DNA from: Massilia mucilaginosa
GTDB lineage: Bacteria > Pseudomonadota > Gammaproteobacteria > Burkholderiales > Burkholderiaceae_D
DNA: 64,000 nucleotides
Assembly: GCF_011682145.1 (NCBI RefSeq)
Contig: NZ_WHJH01000010.1
Span: 98,495-162,494 of the forward strand
Direction of reading: 5' to 3'
Part shown: one piece after another, positions 1-9,105 of the stretch
Layout: every line of letters starts with the position of its first letter
How positions within the stretch are numbered: the stretch's first letter is position 1
Notes under the pieces: model-generated
The model's input: only the letters and a program-made list of their open reading frames with translations
Told to the model about the DNA's origin: nothing
The model's database searches: none
Program-made: the position numbers and the translations under genes

Positions 1-197
1 TCGTAGTCGACCAGCGCGATCATCAAGTGACTCTTGTCGATGAGCGCCTGCAGCCCGGCATTTTGAGTGTCGCGAACCACGATGCCGTTGGCGACCACGT
101 CCTCCACGGTGAGCGCCTGGTCGGGCTGGGTGCTGCGAGTGGCGGCGCCCAGCACGTGACTGGTGGCCTGAAAGGCGACGACGTTCATCTTGTTCAT
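1..197 (-). CDS. Partial hypothetical protein, last visible gene of the CIS operon
   Basis: An open frame starts with ATG at 197, overlapping the TGA of the upstream CIS gene in an ATGA junction, and runs off the left edge after about 65 codons. The visible N-terminus begins MNKMNVVAFQATSH and is rich in Ala, Val and Thr. It has no signal peptide, membrane segment or recognisable motif. The overlap is typical of the rest of the operon, so I infer it is translated and belongs to the CIS cluster. Its function is unknown and the C-terminus is not in the window. Confidence 0.6.
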   Translation of the reverse strand, partial: MNKMNVVAFQATSHVLGAATRSTQPDQALTVEDVVANGIVVRDTQNAGLQALIDKSHLMIALVDY

Positions 198-1360
198 CAG
201 GCACCCTCCGCAGGTTTGACGAAACCCATCACCACGTAATCGCACACGCCGGGAAGCACCAGCGCCCCTGACGCGCCTGCCGTTGGCACCCATCGGACCA
301 GGCACACGACGCGGCGGCCGTCGACCCGGCAGTCGAGTGGCTGCATAAGCCAGTACTCTCCGGCCGCGAGTGGCGGCAATGAAGCCGGTTGCTGATAACG
401 CGGCTGCACCTGGATCTGGAATGACGCTTCGCCGTCGTCGACCTGCGCCTGGGTGATACCCGCCGGCAGCGGCACCTCGAGGCCATCACTGATGACGCCC
501 GACTCGACCTGCACCCCGCCAGCGATGGCGCCGAAGATCCTGCCTGCGGCGAACACGTCGCCCTGGGCATTCACGGTGAACACCGGCTCAACCTTCCCCT
601 GGCTGCCGTGCAGCCCGAATCGCAACTGGCCGCCATCGGTGTTGTCAATGACCAGTCCGGCTTTTTTGGATTCGCTGCGTGGCGCCGAGCGCAGCACCAG
701 GCTGTCGCCCAGGCCCGTGACTTCGCCGGCGCGCGCGCCGACATAGCGGCGGGTGATACCGCTGCCGCTTATGTCGGTATTGCGCACCTCCACGAAGCGC
801 GTGCCATTCCAGCTCACGTAGCCGAGCAGGAGTCGCCACGGCTGTTGCCCGCTGCCCACCGGCGCATCCGGATCGGGCACCTCCTGCTGATCGAGTTCTG
901 CCGCCGTCCCAAGCCTGCCAAAGCTGATCACGAACGACTCGCTGACCCGCGCGGACGGATTCTCCAGGCACATGGCATTGCGGTGCCCCGTGGTGCTGGT
1001 CTGCTCATCGCGGCCGTTGATGAATACCGGGTAGAAGTGCTGTTCCGGATCGTTGGCGCTGTCGGTGATGTTGCGCTGGTCGAATTCGTCCTCGCTGACG
1101 CGGACCGCCTCGGTCACCACGATCTCGCGGCCCGCGCCGTCGGTGGCAAGGCCAGGCGACACGGTCACTTCGATGTATGGACCGAGCGTATCGGTGCGCG
1201 CCGTGCCGATCAGCTCAAGCCCGTAGGCGATGCCCCAGCTGTGCAGGTATCGGTCGTGGCGCGCGCGTGCGCTGCGCGCATGCGATACGATGGCGTTGAC
1301 GTCGGCGGCGCTGAGGATCTGGTTTTCCGCGAACACCGGCCTGCTGATGGGGGTAGTCAC
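197..1360 (-). CDS. CIS tail-fibre-like protein, third copy of a shared N-terminal domain
   Basis: A 387-aa protein. Its first 80 residues follow the pattern seen in the two genes upstream: a short start, ENQILSAADVNAIVSHARS, then RHDRYLHSWGIAYGLEL, and after a gap a segment ending in GREIVV. The middle (about 190-260) contains GLVIDNTDGGQLRFGL and FTVNAQGDVFAAGRIFG, which resemble the collar segments of phage tail fibres. The start ATG overlaps the stop of the preceding gene by 4 nt, and its own stop overlaps the next ATG. I infer a surface-exposed or baseplate-peripheral component, possibly involved in receptor binding. The family name is not recognised. Confidence 0.6.
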   Translation of the reverse strand: MTTPISRPVFAENQILSAADVNAIVSHARSARARHDRYLHSWGIAYGLELIGTARTDTLGPYIEVTVSPGLATDGAGREIVVTEAVRVSEDEFDQRNITDSANDPEQHFYPVFINGRDEQTSTTGHRNAMCLENPSARVSESFVISFGRLGTAAELDQQEVPDPDAPVGSGQQPWRLLLGYVSWNGTRFVEVRNTDISGSGITRRYVGARAGEVTGLGDSLVLRSAPRSESKKAGLVIDNTDGGQLRFGLHGSQGKVEPVFTVNAQGDVFAAGRIFGAIAGGVQVESGVISDGLEVPLPAGITQAQVDDGEASFQIQVQPRYQQPASLPPLAAGEYWLMQPLDCRVDGRRVVCLVRWVPTAGASGALVLPGVCDYVVMGFVKPAEGA

Positions 1361-3681
1361 TGCGGTTTCCTTTTCTCGAGCGCGTCGAGACGTTTGGTCA
1401 GTTTCGCATTGGCCTCGCGCTGGGCATCGAGCTCCTGCTTCAGGTCCATGAACACCTGTGCACCAGACAGCGCTTGCGGCGACAGGCGCTTGTCGATCTG
1501 GTCCGTCACATCCCTGAACTGCGCTTCGACCTCGCTGCGCACCAGCTCCGAGGCGGGACTCGACGCGAAAGCCCTGGCCACGGCGTCGCTGCCCTTGATC
1601 CGGAGCGTATCGGTGTCGGTGTAACGCGCGGCCAGCGAAGTGATAACGGGATCGCGTGCGGTGACGCGCCCGACATTGGCGCCGATGTTAAGCGAGCTAC
1701 GCACGTCGTTGACGTCAAGACCGGTGAGCCGCACCAGGTTTGGAAATGCCTCGCCAAACGCGCTCAGATCGCCGAGCCGGCTACCCGACTTGAAGAACGC
1801 GGTCTGCTTCTTGAGCGCCCCGTGCGTGCTTGACAGCTCGTGCGGATTTGGCGCCGGCGTTGGGGAGTCGCGACGAAAGCGATCGGCGAAGTCGCAGCAC
1901 AGGCGCTCCAGGCCCTCCCCGAAGGTGTGCAGCAATGGCATCCAGTAGCGCAGGTTATGTTCGGTCAGCAGGAAGGTGCGCTCCAGGTTGCAGATCTCGC
2001 AGACATTGCAGTCGTCGATCCGCACGCATGCGAGTTTGACCGCGGCATCGTCGCAGGTGGGACACGGCGGCAGCAAGGCGGCGCAGATACAATCGAGCAG
2101 GTAACGAATCAGGGCGCGCACCAGTTTTTGCGTTGCACGCTGGGTTTCTTCGGTACTGTCCTCGCCGCCGGGAATGTGGATCGCCTCGATTTCCGTCGCA
2201 AGGCAGCATTGGCCGGTAGGCGGGCATTCATCGATCTTGCGCAGCAGCCAAGCCTTGAACTCGGCCAGCGACTGGTGCGCCTGCTGGTTGGCCGCCGGAG
2301 TGGCGACGCCGTTATAGGCGTAGACATAGGCCTGCTGCGAGCGGGCTTCGGGTTCGGCGAGGTCCGGATTCGCATACTTGAGCGTCTCGGCGATGATCGA
2401 GCGTGCCATCGTACGTTCGAAGGTCGACGCCAGCAATTGGTCGGCCTGGCTGCCCAGGGCGGGCGCGGCCTTTTCGAGCGTCTCCCGATTGGTCGCCATC
2501 GCGGCGTCGAGACCGTGGTGTGCCGCCAGCGTCTTGACGCGCTCGTCGGGCGACAGCATGTTAAAGCGCGCCGTGGCGGCGCCGACCGCGTGCACCTTGT
2601 CGAGCGCAGCGCGCAGTATCTGCTCCTGCAACGGCCCCGGGTCGCTGGCCTTCATGAACTCGGCGGCCACCTTGCCAAACGTCGCATTGGCGCCACTGAT
2701 CAGCGCAGCATCCTCGGCGCCGAACGGCGGCGGCGCCTTGAGCTTGTAGGCGGCGACGCCAAGTTCATTGCGCTGCGCATAAACCTGGGTACGCTCGAGG
2801 GCCGCCGACTTGCGGTCGGTTTCGCGCAGATCGCCGATGCAGCATTCCAGCCGATCGATGAAGGTCAATGGCGCGGGGTCGTCGGCGGGGCAGCGCAATT
2901 CGAAGGTGAATCCTTCGCGTATCCGGCTCGGCTGGCAAGTGACGGCGCAGGAATCATCCTGCGAATACGGCGCCACCAGGTCGCCAGGTTCCTCGCAATA
3001 GTTAAGGTACAGGCAATAGCGCCGTCCGCGCGCGCTGGCCTGGCCATCGGCCGGCACGCTTGATGCTTCCGCCGTGCCAGCGGTCCCTGCGGTCGCCGTA
3101 CCCGTCGCCCCGATGCGTGACTGCTTGCTGCGATCCTTGACCGGCGCGGCGCATGGATCGCCACAATCCTGGCCGTGCAGCGAGATCCGGAGCGCACGCA
3201 CCATCGCGTTGATGTCGAGTTCCACGGCGCAGGGCACGACAATCTCGTTGCCGCAGCAATCGACCGCATACCCGGGCTGCACGATGACCCGCCCTCCCGG
3301 ACAGGGAGCGCAAGTAACGGCCAGACCGCAAGCCACGCCGCTACCCACCAGGAAGCGGTTGTGCATGCGCTGCCTGGTGACGACGTAGTTGGTCAGCGCC
3401 TGCAGGTCGTCGTCGGTCAGCAGCTGGCCGGCGAAGAAGGAAGGCCGTACCATCACGCCGGCGTTGCAGCCGCAACTGCCGCCGGACGATCCGCAACCGC
3501 AGTCGCCGCCGCCGGAACCGGCGCAGCCACAACCCGCGCTTGCCCCGCTGGTTCCGGCAGCACGACCCGCCGAGCGTACTCCCGCCTGATAGCCACTCTG
3601 CGGCCCGGCGCCGATGCCACGGCTTTTGGAACCTCCGCCAGCGCAGCCGCAGCCCCCGGACCCGTCTTTATTGGTAGTCAT
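1357..3681 (-). CDS. Large CIS baseplate/fibre-associated protein with Gly/Cys-rich N-terminus
   Basis: A 774-aa protein. I chose the ATG at 3681 because it is preceded by GGGAG with suitable spacing; the frame stays open upstream, but that part reads as antisense of the neighbour. Residues 1-75 are a low-complexity Gly/Ser/Cys segment with repeated CGCxGxG units. Residues about 80-165 carry the shared domain (FFAGQLLTDDDLQALTNYV, RMHNRFLVGSGVACGL, then GYAVDCCGNEIVVPC). A second Cys cluster lies in the last third, with CPTCDDAAVKLAC followed by CNVCEICNL. The C-terminus ends in a Lys/Glu-rich coiled-coil-like stretch. Cys clusters could bind metal or form disulfides; this is inference. It is probably a structural extension of the CIS baseplate, exact role unknown. 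Confidence 0.6.
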   Translation of the reverse strand: MTTNKDGSGGCGCAGGGSKSRGIGAGPQSGYQAGVRSAGRAAGTSGASAGCGCAGSGGGDCGCGSSGGSCGCNAGVMVRPSFFAGQLLTDDDLQALTNYVVTRQRMHNRFLVGSGVACGLAVTCAPCPGGRVIVQPGYAVDCCGNEIVVPCAVELDINAMVRALRISLHGQDCGDPCAAPVKDRSKQSRIGATGTATAGTAGTAEASSVPADGQASARGRRYCLYLNYCEEPGDLVAPYSQDDSCAVTCQPSRIREGFTFELRCPADDPAPLTFIDRLECCIGDLRETDRKSAALERTQVYAQRNELGVAAYKLKAPPPFGAEDAALISGANATFGKVAAEFMKASDPGPLQEQILRAALDKVHAVGAATARFNMLSPDERVKTLAAHHGLDAAMATNRETLEKAAPALGSQADQLLASTFERTMARSIIAETLKYANPDLAEPEARSQQAYVYAYNGVATPAANQQAHQSLAEFKAWLLRKIDECPPTGQCCLATEIEAIHIPGGEDSTEETQRATQKLVRALIRYLLDCICAALLPPCPTCDDAAVKLACVRIDDCNVCEICNLERTFLLTEHNLRYWMPLLHTFGEGLERLCCDFADRFRRDSPTPAPNPHELSSTHGALKKQTAFFKSGSRLGDLSAFGEAFPNLVRLTGLDVNDVRSSLNIGANVGRVTARDPVITSLAARYTDTDTLRIKGSDAVARAFASSPASELVRSEVEAQFRDVTDQIDKRLSPQALSGAQVFMDLKQELDAQREANAKLTKRLDALEKRKPQ

Positions 3682-3698
3682 GTGTATATCTCCCGGGA

Positions 3699-5084
3699 CT
3701 AAGCGTCGATGAAGAACCAGCTTTCGAAGGTCGCGCCCGGCCGTCCATTGCCCGACGTCCAGGGCTGAGGGCGGTCCGCGCAAGGCGCCCGTGGCGGCTT
3801 GCAGCTTGGCGCCGGGGCGTTTTGGTATAGCGCCAGTTGCGGCACCAGGCCGCCGATATGCTCGCCGTCGAGCGGCTTGCAGCAAGCGTCGAGAATAAAA
3901 TTACCGCGCACCTGAATCAGTACCCGGTCACCGTGATTGAGCGTCTCGCCGCTGTCGTCGCGGAACCTGAAGCTGTCGATGAGTCCCGTCTCCGGCTTGT
4001 CGACATAGCTGCCCTCGATCTGTGAGATCACACCAGCAAGGCCTCTGCCGCCCTGCACGCGCCACAGGTCGACGACGCCCGGTTGCAGCGTCTCGGCATA
4101 CACCGGCTTGGAAAAATGGACTTCGATGCCGTCGCTGCGGGGGCCGCCGCTGCGCCGGGTGCCGAGCACAGTTTTGGCGCCATCGGAGTCGTAGTGCGCC
4201 CCGTGCGCCCAGCTGATGCCGTCGATGGTCGCCGCTTGGTAGACGCTGACCTCGCGGCGGGCGCGCCAGTCGATGTCGGCTTCGAGAATCGGTCCCTCGA
4301 GCGGCCAGGCGATGTGGGCCAGTACGATGCACGCCTGTGCGCACGGCTCGCAGCAGTTGCTGCAGCGCGTATCGGGCGCTTGATGGGTGAGACTGGCGCG
4401 CCAGCGGTAGCCCTCGCGGATACGGCCGTAGCGGCAGTTCTGCGGCAGGTCGCAATTGTCCCGGGTGATGGGGCGCGACGGATAGGTCTGCTGCTCGCAG
4501 TAGCAGATCGTCAGTTCGACAATCGGGCGCGTCGAGCAGTCGCCGCGTTCGGCTTTCTCGATCTCGCGCCGGTCTTCGCGCGACAACAGGCTGCGCAGGT
4601 CGACCACCTGGTCCGCACGCACGATGATTTCGCGCCCCTCGCAATCCAGGGCCCAACCACAGTCCACGCTCACGTTCACTGCGGGGCACTGGTCGTGAGG
4701 GTGATCGCAGCGCCAGCGCGCATACTCGCGCTGCAGATTTTCCTGCTCGCCGGCGAGCTGCTTGCGCTGCGCTTCGGCGCCCTGCTCCTGTTCGAGCAGC
4801 GTGAGCTTCGCTTCGATGCCGCGCAGCTGGCGCGCAACCTCATGGCGGTGCCGCTCGTCCTCGCTCTCGCACCCTTGCGGCACCGGCACGGGTCTTACGC
4901 CAAGCCCGCACACGATGCCAACGCCGTAAAAACAGCGTGCGTGCAGACGCAGCTTCTCCAGAAAATACTGCTGCTCCGACTGCAGGTCGGCAACCGTCAG
5001 ATTGCGTCCGTAATAGAACTGCAAACGCTCCAGGTCGGGCATCGTCATGCAGAAACCGGCCTTATCGAGATTCGTGGTGTTCAT
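3699..5084 (-). CDS. CIS baseplate/fibre-associated protein, first copy of shared N-terminal domain
   Basis: A 461-aa protein starting at 5084 with GGAGTG upstream. The N-terminus reads LERLQFYYGRNLTVADLQSE, then RLHARCFYGVGIVCGLGV, and later GWALDCEGREIIV. These match, position by position, the motifs in the next two genes. Between the two halves of the domain a coiled-coil-like insertion (about 75-125, Glu/Gln/Arg rich) is present. The C-terminal half is beta-rich with several Cys pairs and a segment (SRSDGIEV, VYAETLQPG) resembling an Ig-like beta-sandwich, a weak impression. It lies 17 nt upstream of the 774-aa gene. It is inferred to be an accessory structural CIS protein; no named family recognised. 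Confidence 0.55.
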   Translation of the reverse strand: MNTTNLDKAGFCMTMPDLERLQFYYGRNLTVADLQSEQQYFLEKLRLHARCFYGVGIVCGLGVRPVPVPQGCESEDERHRHEVARQLRGIEAKLTLLEQEQGAEAQRKQLAGEQENLQREYARWRCDHPHDQCPAVNVSVDCGWALDCEGREIIVRADQVVDLRSLLSREDRREIEKAERGDCSTRPIVELTICYCEQQTYPSRPITRDNCDLPQNCRYGRIREGYRWRASLTHQAPDTRCSNCCEPCAQACIVLAHIAWPLEGPILEADIDWRARREVSVYQAATIDGISWAHGAHYDSDGAKTVLGTRRSGGPRSDGIEVHFSKPVYAETLQPGVVDLWRVQGGRGLAGVISQIEGSYVDKPETGLIDSFRFRDDSGETLNHGDRVLIQVRGNFILDACCKPLDGEHIGGLVPQLALYQNAPAPSCKPPRAPCADRPQPWTSGNGRPGATFESWFFIDA

Positions 5085-5107
5085 GTGAAGTCACTCCATG
5101 GTCTGCA

Positions 5108-7096
5108 TCAGGCGCCGGGGTGCGGCGAATCGGCGTCCGAAGCGCGCGCTCCGGACAAAACGGTGGCGCGGGCGAGCCGTATGTTGCCGCCACTGCCAAG
5201 AACACTCGCTTCGAAAGGCGCGAGGGTGGTGTCGACCCCTACGCTCACCACGCCGTCGAGCAGGAATTGCCCGCGGCTGTCCAACAGCCGCGCCACGGTG
5301 TGCGCGGGCTTCTGGGCATCGATCAGCTGCTGCACGCGCTGGCGCATGGTCACGTCCAGTTTGACCGGCACCTGCACATCGAAGCGGTAGGCCACCGAGC
5401 TGAATGGGTCGAGTTCGACCTGCCCGACGCTGCGCAGCGGTGCCCGCCCAAGGCGCGAACGGTCCAGCCTGAAGCGCCACTGCGCAGGTCCGAACAGGCG
5501 CGTGCCGCCGCTCAGTGCAATGGCGCCCAGCGCGCCCCAGGCCCGCTCGTTGGCCGCTTCGCGGATCACCGGCTCGACGTCGAACACCAGGCGAATCACG
5601 GCGCGCATGCCGTCGACCGTGCCGCGCATGCGATACAGCTTGGGCGCGGCCTGCAGCAGGCGGCGCCGGCGCGCGGCGTCCCAGGCCGGATCCATCGCGA
5701 TGTCGAGAAAGCTGCCGAGCCAGGGCAGCACGCCGTCGGGTACGCCGTCGACATCGAGCAGCGCCGGCATGCGTGCGATCTGCTGGTCGACGTCGTCCAG
5801 AAAGCTGTCGAACAGGGCCAGGAAGCGTTCGCTGAAGTCCTCGGCCTCCGGGCTGTCGCGGAACACCAGCGGCAACTGGTCGAGACTGGTCTGGCGCGGA
5901 AAGTCGATCTGCATGCGAGCGATGCGCGGCGTGTGGCGCCCGTCCCCGGTCATGCGGATGCGCAGGAACAGGTAGCGCCCTTCCGGCTGGCGGATCAGGA
6001 AATCGCGCTGGTTGTCGACGCGCTGCCAATCGCCAGGGTGCGGCCGGCCCGGCGCGAATGCGCTCCAGGCGCCCTCGGCGACGCCCTGCGCCGCGGGGGT
6101 CGGCTGATCATGCGCCGACAGCGCAATCGACACCGTGGTCCCCGCCGGGATACTGCCCTGCCAGCGCACGCGATGCCAGCGGCAGCGCGTTATGCCGCTA
6201 TCGATGGCCAGCGTCATCAGCTGACCCTGGGCCACGTATTGCGCGCCAGCTTCCGGCGCCGTGAGCGACGTGGTCAGTTCGCGTCCGTACCAGGAGAAGC
6301 AAGGTCCGCAGCCGGCTTGGGTCTGCGCCAAGCAGAATCCTTTGGCATTCGTCACGGCGATGCCGTTCGGCGCAAAAGCGCGCCGTAGCTCGTCCAGGGT
6401 GGCCCGGGCGAATGCGGCGTCGGTGCGGGCGGCGAACCACAGGCTGACCTGCTGGCGGACGTCCAGCGGCGCCTCGTCGACGGCCAGCCAGATGCGTTCG
6501 TCCTTGTCCACGGCCATGCGATTGACCGGTCCCGGCAACTCGGCCTCCAGAGGCCCGCGCTCAAAACCTGCCAGGTCCAGACGGGCGATCCGGGCCTGTG
6601 CGGTGTCCACCACCAACCACTCCTGCCAGGGCGCGTAGGCGATCGGTCCGGGCCGCGCGAAGGCGACCCGCGTCACCAGCCGGCGCCCGTGATCGGCGAA
6701 CAGCAGCACGGCGTTCTGCGCCGGATCGGCAACAGCGATATTGCGGCCGGCAGCCGCCAACGCCACGGCGCCGCGCAGCACACCGACGGCACCCGGCTCC
6801 GCCTCTGTGAAACACGGCGCGCACAGATCCTTGCGCAGCAGCCGTGACTGCGGCGAAACAGTGGTAACGGCAGGCGTCACGAGCAGCCATTCACACGGCG
6901 CACAGCCGCGCGCCAGCACCGCCGGGGCAATCCATGCGCTGACGTCATCAAGCGGCACGGTCTGGCCGGCGCCGGCGAAGGAGAGCTGCAATCCACCTGA
7001 AAGATCAAGACCGCTGATGCCTTCGGCGCTGTCGACGTCCCAGCCCACCAGCGCATCGAGCAGGCGGAAGGTGGCGGGCGCAGGCAGGCAGCTCAT
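5108..7096 (-). CDS. CIS phage-tail protein, P2 gpI-like (TIGR02242-type domain)
   Basis: A 662-aa protein. Residues about 405-515 carry the tail-protein signature: QLPLVFRDSPEAEDFSERFL, then LDDVDQQIARMPALLD, VLPWLGSFLDI, an RRRRLLQ helix, and LYRMRGTVDGMR. This is the conserved region of the phage-tail-domain family found in CIS baseplates. Residues about 110-215 look like blades of a small beta-propeller (repeated short stretches of the type AVADPAQNAVLLF and WLVVDTAQARIARLDL). The start overlaps the stop of the baseplate gene upstream by 4 nt. It probably closes the baseplate and connects it to the fibre-like proteins encoded next. Confidence 0.8.
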   Translation of the reverse strand: MSCLPAPATFRLLDALVGWDVDSAEGISGLDLSGGLQLSFAGAGQTVPLDDVSAWIAPAVLARGCAPCEWLLVTPAVTTVSPQSRLLRKDLCAPCFTEAEPGAVGVLRGAVALAAAGRNIAVADPAQNAVLLFADHGRRLVTRVAFARPGPIAYAPWQEWLVVDTAQARIARLDLAGFERGPLEAELPGPVNRMAVDKDERIWLAVDEAPLDVRQQVSLWFAARTDAAFARATLDELRRAFAPNGIAVTNAKGFCLAQTQAGCGPCFSWYGRELTTSLTAPEAGAQYVAQGQLMTLAIDSGITRCRWHRVRWQGSIPAGTTVSIALSAHDQPTPAAQGVAEGAWSAFAPGRPHPGDWQRVDNQRDFLIRQPEGRYLFLRIRMTGDGRHTPRIARMQIDFPRQTSLDQLPLVFRDSPEAEDFSERFLALFDSFLDDVDQQIARMPALLDVDGVPDGVLPWLGSFLDIAMDPAWDAARRRRLLQAAPKLYRMRGTVDGMRAVIRLVFDVEPVIREAANERAWGALGAIALSGGTRLFGPAQWRFRLDRSRLGRAPLRSVGQVELDPFSSVAYRFDVQVPVKLDVTMRQRVQQLIDAQKPAHTVARLLDSRGQFLLDGVVSVGVDTTLAPFEASVLGSGGNIRLARATVLSGARASDADSPHPGA

Positions 7097-9105
7097 GGCA
7101 GCTCCTTTTCAACGACGCGCAACTCGTGCGGCAGCGGCCACAACAGGCTGTGCGGCTGCGGCGTGAAGTCGCTGCAGGCGCCCAGCGCTTCGCCATCCAC
7201 GGTGAGATTGAGGGTGGACAGGGCAACCAGCCCGGGTACGTGTGCGATCAGGTGCCGCACCAGCGCGGCGTACTTGATGACACCGCCGAACGGCCAGCCG
7301 CGCCCGTCGCCGCCGCCGGCCAGCGGATCGAAATACCCATCGAGCTCGCGCAAGGTGGCGCGCAGCACCTCGCCGAAATCGGCATGGATGGCGACGGCCA
7401 GCGTGGCGCGTACGCTCACCTCATGGAAATGCGGGGCCGCCGCGACCACCTCTACACCGGCTGGCGCCACCTTGCTTGACAGGTGGCTGGCAACCGCATC
7501 GAGGCTGGCCTGGCTGGGGTACGGCGGGGTCGCCACCGCCCGTGGCCCCAGCAGAAACACGCTGACGGTTCCCGGCACGCGCGCGTTGTTCAAGCCGGCG
7601 TGCGTGCCACCGACGCCGTGGGCGCGCGTCACATCGGCGCCCTGCGCCGCGAACGACTCGAGCTCATAGTCAGCCACCGTGACCGCGCGGTTGCGCGCGC
7701 GCAGGCGCTGGGGACCCAAGCGCGAGGCCTCGGGAATCGACATGGCATCGTGGCCCCCGCTGGCCGGCAACGCGTTGCCGACCTTGGTTACGAACGGCAC
7801 CGAAGACATCAGGCTGGTAATCTGGCCGGCCGCCACCGCACCGGCGGCCCCGGTGGCCACCTGGTAGCGCTGCGCGACGACGTGGCGCATCCCGCGCGGC
7901 AGCTGCATGCCGTGCATGCCGTCGCCGAACTGCAGTTCACCGGTGACTTCGTCAAGTTCGAAGACGCGCTCGTCCGGACCACTGGCATCGAGACCGGCGA
8001 TCTCCAGCCATGGCTGCGCACCGACGGCGGCGGCGCCGATGGCGCCCTCGTCGACGGTCAGCTGCAGCGACCCGGGCAGCACCGGCCGCTGGGTCACGCG
8101 CATGCGCCGGCCATCGCTGTCGGGCACGTAGTCAAGGACTTCGCCGCGTACCGTGCGCGCGGCGGACGCCGTGACGGCGTTCAGTTCAATGAACGCCAGC
8201 GCCGGCGGCGCCGCGAAGGCGCCGGCGACGAGCTGCAGGCGCAGCCAGCGCAGCGGCTTTGGCGCCGTCACACCGGCCGGGATGCCGGTGCGCCAGGTGC
8301 GCGGGCAACGCAATTCCACCAGGCCGCTCTGGAGCAGCCCGCGCGACTCGTCGCGGATGACCTCTGCCGGTTCGAAGCGGCCGCCGTCGAAGAAGCTCCA
8401 GCCCACGATGGGCTGCGCCACCACCCCGCCGGCTGCCATGCCGCCGTGGGCGATGACCGGCGGCGGGCCGCCGCGCGCGGTCAGATGCACCATGAAGGTG
8501 ATGTTCGGAGCCGGCGCGGACGCTCCCGACAACCCGATCAGCAGCGCCGCGCCTGGACGCGGCGCAGCACCGAACACCAGGTTGCTGGCGGCCGGGTCGG
8601 CGCCGCCGAGCTGCATGGCGAAAAAGCGCTTGCCGTCCTGCGCGAAGGTCGCGGCGATTTTGCCGGGCGCGGCGTACAGGGCACGCTCGGTTTCGAACAC
8701 CACGCGCGCGCCGGAACCGTCGGCCGCCGCTGCGGAAACCTGGAATCCGGGCGCAATGAGCGCACTGCCCGGCGCGGCATCGGCCACCGTGAAGCTGAGC
8801 GTGGCACGCGCCGGCCGGGCCGGCACGGCGGCGATACCGGCCGCACGCAGATACTCGCGGAAGGCCTTTTCGGGCATGCGATTGAGCCGCTCGAGCAAGG
8901 GCTCGGCCAGTTCGCCGTGCAGGCCCAGCAACGCATCGCCGGCGTCGCCGGGCGTGTGGCGCCGCCATTCGGGCGTAAAGGCCGCGATGCGCGCCGCCAG
9001 CGCCGCGCGCACGGCGGCGCGGCCTGGCGTGGCCAGTTGCGGCGGCTCGAGCGGGTCCGGCACCAATGGGTCCAACGACTCCCGCCCCCACCAGGCGGCG
9101 CTCAT
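7093..9105 (-). CDS. CIS baseplate assembly protein, J-like (Afp12-type)
   Basis: A 670-aa putative baseplate wedge protein. The family pattern is seen in the N-terminal helical part (residues 1-90, AALAARIAAFTPEWR), a beta-rich core beginning ATLSFTVADAAPGSALIAPGFQV, a central DEVTGELQFGDGMHGMQLP motif, and the closing domain with ARNRAVTVADYELESFA. FGDG and VTVADYE are hallmarks of baseplate-J proteins. It overlaps both neighbours by ATGA. Together with the following 727-aa paralog it should form the heterodimeric wedges around the spike, as in Afp11/Afp12 and T4 gp6. Confidence 0.85.
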   Translation of the reverse strand: MSAAWWGRESLDPLVPDPLEPPQLATPGRAAVRAALAARIAAFTPEWRRHTPGDAGDALLGLHGELAEPLLERLNRMPEKAFREYLRAAGIAAVPARPARATLSFTVADAAPGSALIAPGFQVSAAAADGSGARVVFETERALYAAPGKIAATFAQDGKRFFAMQLGGADPAASNLVFGAAPRPGAALLIGLSGASAPAPNITFMVHLTARGGPPPVIAHGGMAAGGVVAQPIVGWSFFDGGRFEPAEVIRDESRGLLQSGLVELRCPRTWRTGIPAGVTAPKPLRWLRLQLVAGAFAAPPALAFIELNAVTASAARTVRGEVLDYVPDSDGRRMRVTQRPVLPGSLQLTVDEGAIGAAAVGAQPWLEIAGLDASGPDERVFELDEVTGELQFGDGMHGMQLPRGMRHVVAQRYQVATGAAGAVAAGQITSLMSSVPFVTKVGNALPASGGHDAMSIPEASRLGPQRLRARNRAVTVADYELESFAAQGADVTRAHGVGGTHAGLNNARVPGTVSVFLLGPRAVATPPYPSQASLDAVASHLSSKVAPAGVEVVAAAPHFHEVSVRATLAVAIHADFGEVLRATLRELDGYFDPLAGGGDGRGWPFGGVIKYAALVRHLIAHVPGLVALSTLNLTVDGEALGACSDFTPQPHSLLWPLPHELRVVEKELP

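Noticed and set aside
1840..3063. Long plus-strand frames opposite the CIS genes (for example 407 codons here and 656 codons at 7483-9453)
   Set aside because: The opposite strand carries genes with recognisable order and coupled starts; the plus-strand translations have no motifs and follow from third-position GC bias.
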